Of a DNA stretch of 64,000 nt, positions 45,701 through 57,700 are shown piece by piece. The notes under the pieces were generated by a model that saw nothing but the letters and a program-made list of their open reading frames with translations, did no database searches and was not told the origin of the DNA. Within the stretch, counting starts at the first letter, position 1. Each line of letters starts with the position of its first letter. Made by a program: the position numbers and the translations under genes. Origin of the DNA: Asterias amurensis (taxonomy: Eukaryota > Echinodermata > Asteroidea > Forcipulatida > Asteriidae); assembly GCF_032118995.1 (NCBI RefSeq), contig NC_092649.1, forward strand, positions 14,270,191-14,334,190. Reading direction: 5' to 3'.

Positions 45701-48700
45701 TTCGCTTACTAAACATATTTGACTTCTGTGAATAATGTTATTTGCGACTGTGACCTTTTTGTGAATCGTTAAGAGAAATGCTGTACCTGTTTTCTTAATG
45801 CATTCCTCCACTAAAGAATGACAGGTGGGACTATCTTTGGATGGGTAGAATTTATGCTCCAGATAGGCAACCATGTAGTTGGAGAGTAAGTGGCCAATGT
45901 CTTCACCCGCTGGGCCAACTCGTGATATCTCAAAATCAATGATCTAAGAATTCAAAAAGAGTGCAAATAATTCAAACCACCTGGTCATTGCTAAACCCCA
46001 AAAGGCTACCATCAAATGCACCTGGTCAGTATGTGGCATTCTGCATAGCAGAAATGTTTCTGGCTCTAGTTTTTTAGACAATATTTGTTTTTCTGCTCGA
46101 GCAGTGCTTTGAGAGTGGGAACAGTTCATCCACGTGTAATAGCCAAACACCGACTAAAAATTGTCTGTTTATTCATGGAGGAAGAAAATAGATTATTGTA
46201 CGAGTACAGCAAAGGTGAACCAGGAGCTGGTTTGTTTTCGAGTACGAATGGTGAACCACTCCCAAGCACTTGGTCTTGGATAACTTGATTATTATCAGTT
46301 AGCATAATGTTTGACTAGGGCAGAGAAACTGTGGGGTACCACTATAACAAAGAAAACCTGGTGGAGTAGCATTGCTCCAATGTTGAAAGTAGGCTACCCT
46401 GCTGTGAGTCTGCATGTGTAAAGGCTGGTTTATAGTCGGTCGCGCGATGGAAATTTTGACGCGCAATCATAAAAAGACACAGTTTTTAGGCCTCAGTCTT
46501 AGGATCGCGCGCAAATTTTCCATCGCATGACCATCGTGTGACCGACTATAAACCGGCCTTAAAGGGCCAAGGGTTTGTTTGTGAATGCAAAAGTTGATTC
46601 CAAGCACTTTTTGGGTAGTTTCATCCCTTTATGACCATGAATACCTTTGCAGAGTCTCCCTTTATAAAGATGGAGCTGGTATGGAGGTCTGCATGGATCA
46701 AACATTCTTGTTTCGTTTCCATGATGTGTCGGAGCCTCGCCCGATTCGTGACAATCACTGGATCATTGCTCACTAAATGGTACATTTCCTTCAATGCGGG
46801 TGCCTGTCTCTTGACGTTGTGCTCCTCGTGTATGTTTTCAAAAATAAAGTTAATGATGATCGCATGGCACATACCTCCTGTGGCTCTAAGTAAAAGGGTA
46901 TAAACATATTTATGTGAGAAAATAAGCAAATAAAATGGTGAATATAATTACCATTCATAAATACCTCAGACAGTTTTGCTACTCCTTTTGGTGGAGAGCG
47001 TGTCACGTGGGTGTGTATAAGCCTTTGTTTATGACCGGTAAAAAGTGACTGGTAAAATTGGTCGAGAGCAACGGCTGAAACAGTTGTGCCACATCACGCG
47101 ATACGCCCGAAGCGCACAGCATTCCCTTATAACCTGTAGTTGTTTACCCGAGGGCGGCGGAGGGCTTTACCATTTCATAGCTGGAGGGGTGTTGTGTTGA
47201 AAGAAATCATTATAGAATTATAATTTTTGCATTTATTTTACTTTTTGGCCAAAAAGTGATGGTGTTTTTGACCGAAAAGGTATTTATGAGTGGGAATCAA
47301 AGTGTGTTGAATCGGTTTTGAAATATCAAAGAGGCAACACAACAAGTGTGGAAGTTTTAAGAACTCTTAATGAAAACTTCTTAGCCCCTTGTCAAACGTG
47401 TGCTGGTTTCCAAAAGATGATTAAAAAGTATTGTTTAATCATGTATTAAACGGATGAAAAAATAAGGGAATCAATGTGTGGTGAAGAGGTTTTCAACTAG
47501 TGGTTTAAACCCGCTGAGGCCAGGTTCTTTATAATTTACCTCGACTTCGTCTCGGTAAAATTATCAAGAACCAGCACACGTTTGACAAGGGGCTAAGAAG
47601 TTTTCATTGTATTTTCTTTTGCGTGTGGTCTATGGAATGGTGGTAAGAATGGAAGATAGATGAAGAACAAAATGGACAGTAACTTCTAATGCACTTTGGG
47701 AATGTGTGAGAGCTGGATATTTAAGGATCGGGTTTGAAGACCGAGTACCAGTAACGTATTCGATTTGGTTCGGCCTCCGTAAAAGTTCTTAAAACTTCCA
47801 CACTTGTTGTGTTGCCTCTTTGATATTTCAAAAGTTAACGGCCTGAGTCCAATTTCATAGAGCAGAATGTATTAGCTAAAAAATACACAAATTTTTTGCT
47901 TACTTGAACAAGGTTACCAGCCAAACTACATTTGTACCATATCACATGTACAATGTTTGACTGTATCATGCTTACATTGAATTTCTGAAAAAGCAATATT
48001 TTCTGCTTTTAAAAGCATCTCTATGAATTAGGGCCCTGATTTGAATACCTACTTGGTCCTCTCCACCATCTTGGCGAGACTGGTCTCAGTCACATTATTC
48101 TTATGTGTACCCCGATGTAGCTTTGCAATGTACCGTGCCATATCTTGAATAGCAGGTAGACTTGCCTGACGTTGTTTAAACATCTGCCGTAGGATGCCAT
48201 AGTCAAAGAGGTCCTGCATGACAACTGCATTACAAAAATGGCGGAAAAGAGTACAGTTGATATAATTCTTCGAGCCCTGTTTTGAATCCTTCATTGGACT
48301 AAAAATAACTCGAATGATAAACCAGTTCCTACCTGATAAGGTAGTAGATAGGGTGTTCCTCTTTAAGGTTTTCATACCGCAGTTTTAAAACTGACCGTGG
48401 GATAATTCTCAATTGTTCTTCATGGTTAAATGAAGCCTAAGGTTCCTGAGTGCTACAGTTGCTGTACAGCGAACCCACAGCTCCATTTACAGGATGAAAA
48501 AAAAAAAATATTCTGTTCACATTTTCCCTCTCAGTGACTAGTCTGAATAAACTTTCACCTTAAAGACGATCACACCCCTCCCAAGAGCCCCACCCTTCTC
48601 CACCCCACCCCACCTCCACCACAACCACCACCAAAAAAACAACTTGCCAATACTCACAATAACATTTATCTTCATCAGAGAAGATGGGTTCCGGTACAAA

Positions 48701-51700
48701 CCCCGGAGCGAGTTGCTTCATTAAAGATAGCATAAAATACTCTGTTTGATTCCTTGTTTTAGATATCAGTAGTTTGGGATTACACTGTAAATTGAAGGTC
48801 AGAAAAAAAAAGAAACAAACAAAAACTGCATTGGATCCATGTGTAATAAAGGCAGTCCTATTTGCGCAGTTTTTCTTCTTCATGCCTTTCACCTCTGTAG
48901 ACCCCGGTTTGATAACCGCCCAGAGCCTTGCATGTGGGTTTGGTTTAAGCTTGGGCGATATCACGATATTATCGAATATCGCGATATTAATTTGGAAACG
49001 ACTTCGATATCGGATGGATTTGGTTTTAATCGAAATATCGATATATCGCGATATATCGCGATAATCGCGATAATCACGATATACCGCGATATCGATTAAA
49101 TATCGCGATGTATTTGCTAGCTGAGACATCTTGCACCCCATAGGTTTGGAGTAAAACCAGAAGAATAGGTCATTAGAACATCTCTCTTATGCTATGACTG
49201 TCTCTTCTACAACTTTCACTTGGAGTTTGACTACTGATGATGTCAAATTTAATTAATCGCGATTATATCGAATGTCGCGATATATTGTCGGCGATATATT
49301 GTGAATAAAATAAATCGATATCGCCCAAGCTTAGTTTGGTTTTCAGTCCCTGAACTACCCGACTGTGTGGGTTTTCCCTGATGAGGTTTTTCCCCCACGT
49401 CTAAATCTGAAATTTCGTTATTGCTTTCTCTATAAAATGTTGGTTTATGTCCAGATGCTTTGCCGACTATGTAATTTAGATTCGGATTGAGATGTGACTT
49501 TTTATTGTAGGCGGTTCATAGTACAATGTATGTATAAAAAAATTAATAATAATTATAACAATAATAATAATGTCAAAGTCTTGATCACATGTTTCTACCA
49601 ACAAGCCTTAAGGTACTCAAGGCACTTAGTGTACATAGGTGTATAATATTTATTTTTGCAGAAAGATATTGAAGTGAATGAATTCTGAGACCCAATTATG
49701 TAGCACCTTATATTAAGGGTTTACAAGGTGCTACGGCGCATTCAGCAAACACCGCCGGGTGAACCCCTTCTCTTTTCAATTCAGCAACCACCGCCGGGTG
49801 AACCCCTTCTCTTTTCAAAAAGAGCACTAGGTTCTTTTATGTGCGTTACACAACACACAGGACCAACGACTTTACATCCCATTCGAAGGATGATGCAATG
49901 GATGAGTGTCTTGCTTAGGGACACAAGTGTCACAACTGAGACTCGAACCCACACTCTGCTGATCAAACAAACAAAACCCCACACCCTCCCCTTAACTTCA
50001 TAGTACCAAACTTTGAAATTGGCATCAGTTTTGTGAAATTTCCAATGGCCGTTACCTTCATGTATTCCATAGATTGCTTAACAATGACGGATGACCCAGT
50101 CTTAGATGTTATTCTGAATACCCAGTTTGCCTGTCCACCGCTTAGCTCCTCAGTAGTGCATTCAAGTTGGCAAAACTTTTAACAAAAGTATAAAATAAAT
50201 CACCAGATACACACAATACTCCTAAACAGCAATTCAATCAATCAATCAATCAATCAGAAGAAGAAATTTGTATAGTACCAAAATCCAAACAATAATATTC
50301 AAAGGCACTATGGACAGTTACACATGTACGCAAATAATTATAATCAGGCTTGTGAGACTTCTTATTTTTAGCTGATTTCATCTTTTGGGGTTTTGATTTT
50401 CCAGTTGTTGTTTTTTTGTGGGTTTTTTTCTTTCTTAATTCATTTTCTGTGTACAAAAATATAGGAATATTATCTTGTCTTCTTTTTTTCTTGCCTGAAT
50501 TCTCTTATTCCTCTTTCTTCATGGATTGTTACTCACATGGCAGTACAATACACAAGTTAAAAAAAGATGACATTTGAGCAGTTTCATGAATAGTGTGAGC
50601 ATCCTTGCTGGGCTATGGTAGTTATGGGGCTGTTGGTACTGTTTTGGGCTTATGACGTCATAAATACAAGTGGTATTTTATTGGTGGGGATGTGGGATGG
50701 GTGTAAATGATTGGGAATGCTGGTGAGCATTTTTTGTAAAAACACTGCAAGAATTAGGTGAACTCCAAAGTTTTGATTAGTTTCAAAGAAAAAAAACACA
50801 GTGGCACGCTACATGTACATTGAGATGCACTTTAGATAGATCAATCAATCATATTTACCTCATTGCCCATTTCCTTTTGCAAACGTTCCCAGTCGACGAT
50901 ACACTCAACCTTAGTTTCTCTCTGATTTTCTGCCATTTTGGAAAAAAGAATTGCAACTTGGAACAAACAAAGCATGCACTAGCATGAAGTTACGGTATTC
51001 TGATGATGGTGGATAACGACAGGAGAATATACATGTAGCATGAAGTTTATACAAACTCTTACGACATCCTATTGAGATGGTCTAAACATTGTCAAATTTA
51101 GAAATTGCTGGCATTAAAAAATTTGACGCAACAGTGGGAAAAAAGAATAACTCAAGAAAAAAAAACATCAATATCCAATGAGATTTTAACTGGCATTTTT
51201 TCGGCAATGTTCTTGATACATGTAGTGATGCTAGGCTGCACATTATGTGCATTTTGAAAAAATGCACTGGCACACTTTAACCCTCAACGTTATGCGGTAC
51301 ATTGGGCAAGTTCATCGTAAAACTGCGCCAAAATGGGTAATTTATATTTAGCTGTTTTTGACTTCCTGTCAGAGCAGATATTAAAGCAACTATAAATATA
51401 AATATTAATAGTAAACTTGCAGGTACAACAATGGGTAAAAACTCTGTGGTGGTGGCTCTGAAAAGAGCCGGTTTGGTCTCGACGTTTCGAACAGTATACT
51501 CTGCTCCGAGCAAAGTTGCTCTTATTCTCCACACCATGCAAAGCTTCAAACACCATTTAGAGCAGATATTGTTTTGTTGAGATTTTTATTATTTTTTATT
51601 ATTTACTGTTTCACAGCGCACAGCTCTTGTTTTCGTAAAAAAAAAAAAAAAAAAAGACATTGAGCACATTTGGTACCATACATGTAATTGTCAAAGACCA

Positions 51701-54700
51701 GTCTTCTCACTTGGAGTACAACATACACAGATGTCAGAAATAACAAACCTGTGAAAATTTGCCAGATAATAATGAAAGAAAAAAAAAAACCTTGCCACAA
51801 GGATGTGTGCTCCAGATGCATGATTTCTGGACCTCAAAATCTAATTCAAATATTTTAGTGGAAAATTACTTTTTTCTCAAAAACTAAGTTACTTCAGAGG
51901 GAGCCGTTTCTCCATTGCTCGTTACCAAGTGAATTATTATTCTAACGATTGTTTTGATTGATTACCAATAGTGTCCAGTGCCTTTGATGGTTTTTTTAAT
52001 GTTATGTATATAAATAAATACGATCTGTTCCAGATTTTTTTTAAAGACAGTGGACACTGTCGGAGTTGTGTGCTTTCAGATGCTTGATTTAGAGACCTCA
52101 AATTTTAAATCTTAGGTCTCTAAATCAAATTCGTGGAAAATTACTTTCTTCGCGAAAACTACATTACTTCAGAGGGAGCCGTTTCTCGCAATGTTTATTA
52201 CTATCAACCTTTCACAATCACTAGTAATCAAGAAAGGTTTAATGCGTATAATTATTTCGAGTAATTACCAATAGTATCCAGTGCCTTTAAGTGAAAATTA
52301 TCCTATTTTATTCTCAGGTAAATCCAACTTGATGGACGCCATCAGTTTTGTGCTTGGTGAGAAGACGTCCAACCTGCGTGTGAAACGATTGTCTGACCTC
52401 ATTCATGGCGCCCCCATTGGCAAACCAGCGTCCAATCGTGCAACTGTAACTGCGGTGTACGCTGAGGAAGATGGAACAGAGACAAACTTTACAAGAATGT
52501 GAGGAATGTGCTTTTAAAAAGTCTCGTTCACTTAAAGGGAAGGTACACGCTTGGTAATGGACCCTTCCCATGAAATATGCTAATTACTTTACGCATGTGT
52601 ACAGACCCTGTTGGTTGGCAAACGCCATAGAGTTGTGCACTAAGAAGACGCGCAATCGCGTCTGTGTCTGCGTCACGCACCCACTAGCCGTGTACAAAAC
52701 AGAGCGATGTTCCCTCATTATGTCAACCAAAACGTTAGTGCGCACGCGCTATGTGCAATTTACATATTTCATGGGAAGGGTCTATTGTCAAAGACCAGTC
52801 TTCTCATTTGGTGTATCCCAACACAAGCATAAAATAACAAGCCTGTGAAAATGTGGGCTCAATTGGTCATTGAAGTCGCGAGAAAATGATAAAAGAAAAA
52901 ACACCCTTGTTGAACGAATTTGTGTGCTTTCAGATAGGAATAAAAGACTTCGGGCTAGAAGTCTTTTATTATTTGAGTGAGAAATTGCCCCTTTCTCAAA
53001 ATCTACGCTACTTCAGAGGGAGCCATTTCTCACAATGTCTATAAATACTATCAATAGCTCTCCATTACTTGTTACCACGTAAGTTTTATGATAATATTTG
53101 TTTTGAGTAATTACTAAACACGTACCTTCCCTTTAATTCATTCTCAAAGAAACTGAAACAGCACCTTTGAACCTCTGAATACAGTGTATATATACAAAAA
53201 AATTGTAGATACTGTATACACTAACTGTACAAAGACTGTCGTGTTGATATTATTATTTCTGATTAGTTTAGTCCTCAGCATTAAGGCATTTTTGAGGCCT
53301 GCATTTTAAAGCATCTAAGCAGAAGACTTACAATGCGTATTTACATTTTTGTAGTATTATGGGAGCTGCATCAGAACACCGTATCAATAACAAGGTGGTG
53401 TCTGCCGCTGACTATACGGAGAAGTTAGAACGCATCGGCATCCTCATCAAAGCAAGGAACTTTCTGGTTTTCCAGGTAAGCATCCCTCAAGGATATTTAT
53501 TTAGTAGACCACAACAATACAGAAAAGTCTCTGGAATTCCGGATATCTCTGCGGCAGTAGAGATGTCTCCTGAAAAAGTTGAACATCAATCAATCGATCA
53601 ATCAATAAAACATTTATTTCCACATTCACATGGAGGCACATGGTGGACAACAAAACAACAAAAAACAGGATAACAGCACTAAATAGACGAATAAATAAAT
53701 TCCCTGGTGGTTTATATTGAATAATCAAATACTAATTGTTATGGTAGATAACTAAACATGTAAAGGTTTAAACCATGGGTGTCGTGGAGTCCATTGCGAT
53801 GAAATATGTAGCAAGAAAGGTTCTCAATGAAGACATAATCTACCCAACAAGTAATATACACATGGTGTATTGGTGTTACCACAAACAGGGTTGTAGCTAG
53901 ACCAATTGTAGTGGTGGGCAATATGTCCATTTCTTTTTGGAAGTCTACCAAGGGCAAGGGGATCAACAAAATTATTCATGTTTAATTATGGGGCCATTAT
54001 TGCTGAAGTGGGGCCATGTTCCCAAACTGTTCATGTTATGGGGCCATGCAATAAGTTGAATGGCCTTTTGACTGTGTTCTTTCTCTGTGACATTTGATTC
54101 TCCTCATCATTAGCTGTGTCTCAGATCAATGCAAAGTGGACAATATTTGAAATCTGTGCTGGGCGGCACAATGTATTTTGCTCAGAGTGCGGGGCAAAAA
54201 TTGTGAGTCCTGGGCAGGCCCGCTGAGCACCGCCCAACGTGGCTACAACACTGCACAAACCAAACCTACACAACAATGCTACAAATGTATGCAAGGCAAA
54301 TTAAAGAACTGTAAAACTGCAGGGAACGATATCATTGCAAAGTATTTGGACTGAGCATTTTTGTGTACACACTGAATGGTAATATTGCAATTGATGATTT
54401 TTTGTTTGAATCTTTTAGTCAGAAGTGACTAAGTAGGATTTGAAACTTTGCGTGGTGGAAATATGACTTTATCTAATGAGTTGGGTTAGTTCAACTCGAC
54501 GTTTTGATTAGTATGCTCTGATCAGAAAGCTGATCAGAGACGATCAGAGCATACTGATCAAAATGTCGAAGTTGAAGAAACCAATTGGTTCTTTTCAGGA
54601 CCACCCCAACTCATTAGAGATAGTTATTACATGGTGCTGCCACAAACATTTTCCATACAGAAATGACTACTTTAGTCCTCTTGTTGGAAACACCTTATTT

Positions 54701-57700
54701 ACCCTTTCCATCACATAGTTTTCTTGATTATTTTACAAATCTCTTTTACTGGTTTTGTTGTCTCTGTCTTTGTCCCAAGGGGGCCGTGGAGTCCATTGCG
54801 ATGAAAAACCCCAAGGAGCGTACGTCTCTCTTTGAGGAGATCAGCCGCTCTGGAGAGCTCAAGACGGAGTACGACAAACGAAAGGCAGAGATGCTGAAGG
54901 CTGAAGAAGACACTCAGTTTAACTATCACAAGAAGAAGGGCATCGCTGCTGAACGCAAGGAGGCCAAACTGGAGAAGGAGGAGATGGAACGCTATCAGAA
55001 ACTCAAGGAAGACGTTGTAAGTCATAATGTATCATATTACGATAACAGTTAGTGTCTCCATCCAAGTTTACAATCAAACTTAGAAAAAATCAAAAACAAT
55101 ATCTCATAAAAGGTGGTCATGGACGAGTGGTCTAGAGCATCGGACTCATGTTCTAGTCGTTAAAGATACTTCCTACAGATTCTTCCTGTAAAATTTAAAT
55201 GAATTTTGGTGATGCAATAATCGGTAAGCACCCCTTTTCCAATTGTGTCTCGTTGATGTTTGCTTCGCACGAAGCATTTTATATGAACCTGGCTTTAGTT
55301 ATTGGAGTGTGGGTTTCGAATGGCGGTCATGACACTTGTGTCCTTGGGCAAAATACTTTACTATAATAGCATCTCTTCATATAATTGAGTACTGCAAGGG
55401 TAGAGGTTGATATTTTGTATGAAAAAGCCTTTTTAGTGCGTGCTACATGTGCCCTGGGGGTATACTCACCAGCTGTCGATTTCACCAAACTCTTTATAAC
55501 TTAGGATTAATCTTAGGACTTGGGACGTGTCCTAGCCTTGCACTATAAATTGTAAACCTTAAGATTAAAATTAGGACTAGTTTGCTCGTCTCAATTTGAG
55601 ATAGGATCAATCCTAGCGTTTCATGAAATCCTAGCGTTTCGCATGGAGCTGAGAAAGATTAAAGGGCATTAGTCTAAAGCACATTGATATGGTTATTGTA
55701 AAATGCGCTATAAAAGAATGTATATTTAAAAGAACCTTTGGAAAATGCGCTATTTATTATGATATTATCTGGATTAATCTCTGATTGCCTCATACTTGAT
55801 TTCCTCCCTTACAGCTTGACCTCCAGCTTGAGCATCAACTCTTCAAACTGTTCCACAACCAGAATGACATCAAGCGTTTCAGCGAGGAGCTCAAAGGACG
55901 CAACGATGAACTCCATCGATCCACCCAGCGGAGAGAGAAGGTTGAAGATAAGATCAAGGACAAGAAGAAGGAACTGGGCCAGCTGACGAGGGAGCTTGCA
56001 TCCATCGAGAAGGACACCAGGGAGAAGGTCAGGATTCCTAATTGTCATTTCTTAACTTATTCAGTGCCCGTTTTTTTTTGTGGGCAGTTTAAACAAAAAT
56101 TTAACTGCTTTTCGAGGTTTTTTGAAATGTTGTACGAAAGCAACTTTACAAAGTCTTTCTCACCAAATGAAATGTATTTTGCTGATTTTTGTTGCATTGG
56201 TACAACCAAAAGTCAATATTATTAATTGAGTGATAATGCACTCTCGTGATAACATCAGGGATGTGATTTATCAATTTTTAACTGGATATTTGTCTCTTTT
56301 TTGAAAAATTAATTCTTTATTTGTTGATTGTGTGCATATCAGATTGCAAATTGTGCACATTTGCCTGCAATTTGTTTAGAGTTTTTCGTTCTGATTTTTC
56401 TCACAGGAAGTGGAGTTGAACAAGAAGAAGCCATTGTTCATCAAAGCTAAGGAGAAGACGGCCCACATGATCAAGAAACTGGAAACAGCAAAGTGAGCAT
56501 GAACTTTTAAGAGTTGGGAAGTTTTACTTTTATAATTTTATAAAGTCATAAAGTTAAATATTTGATCGGGCATGCAAATTTTCTGCCGCTGCGCAGTTTT
56601 CCGCATGTTATAAAAATAGAAGTTTGCATACGAAAAATCTAAATGCATGTTTAGTGAATTTTGTTTTTTAACTGAAGAGTTGCGTGCCTGTTAGTGGTGA
56701 ACTTTTAAAACTCTATGTTATCATGAATGCCATCTTTACATGCATCCGCAGGAAGTCGCTAAAGAGTGCTAAGAAAGCCAACGAGAGTCACATGGGTGAG
56801 ATACGAGAACTGGAGAAGGAGCTCGAGGCAGTGGAGGCAAAACGTCTTGAGTATGAGGAGAGGATCGAAGAGGAGAGCCAGAGCCAAGGGAGGGATCTTG
56901 AACTTGAAGAGTCTCAGGTTAGTCAACCTACAAACTGGAATTGTTTGAGGAACATTACAACGAGCATGTTAAACCACTGCAGATTTCAATGTTTTGCATT
57001 TCTGATTTTAACATTTTTCCTGTGACTTTTTCTGTTGAATGTTACTGTTCAGGGCCATGTACTCCCCACGTTTAGTAAATGTTTCTTGAGTGCAGAGATA
57101 CACATAGATTTATTTTCAGGGCTGTTACCAAAAGCTGCTTTTGTCATTGGCCAGTGATTTAACCCTTTTGAGACCACAGTGGCCACAAGCTTGTATCGAA
57201 ATGCCAATTGCAGCTGCAAATGGCTGCAAGGTTCGACCTCACATAACGCGATCAAAGTTAAAGCCATTATACACTTTCGGTACAGAAATTTTTTTTAAAG
57301 TTCACAGATTTACAAATAATTTACAGGGTTTACAGAAGGTAATGGTGAAAGACTTCTCTTGAAATATTAGTCCATAAAATGCTTTACTTTTTGAGAAAAC
57401 AGTAAAACAATATCAATTCTCGATAGCGAGAATTACGGATTTATTTTAAACACATGTCATGACACGGCGAAACGTGCGGACACAAGAGTGGGTTTTCCCG
57501 CTATTTTCTCTCGACTCCGATGACCGATTGAGCCTAAATTTTCACAGGTTTGTTATTTTATATATAAGTTGTGATACACGAAGTGTGGGACTTGGACAAC
57601 ACTGTTTACCGAAAGTGTATAATGGCTTTAAAGTCCTGTCTAGATATGAAATTTTATAATGTAGTATGTAAACTTGCTATTCAAATTTCTTTTGTTAGGC

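Noticed and set aside
48560..49141. 193-residue minus-strand open frame
   Set aside because: Only 48658-48784 is real (kinase exon 3). The rest reads through intron sequence and the hAT-like MITE.
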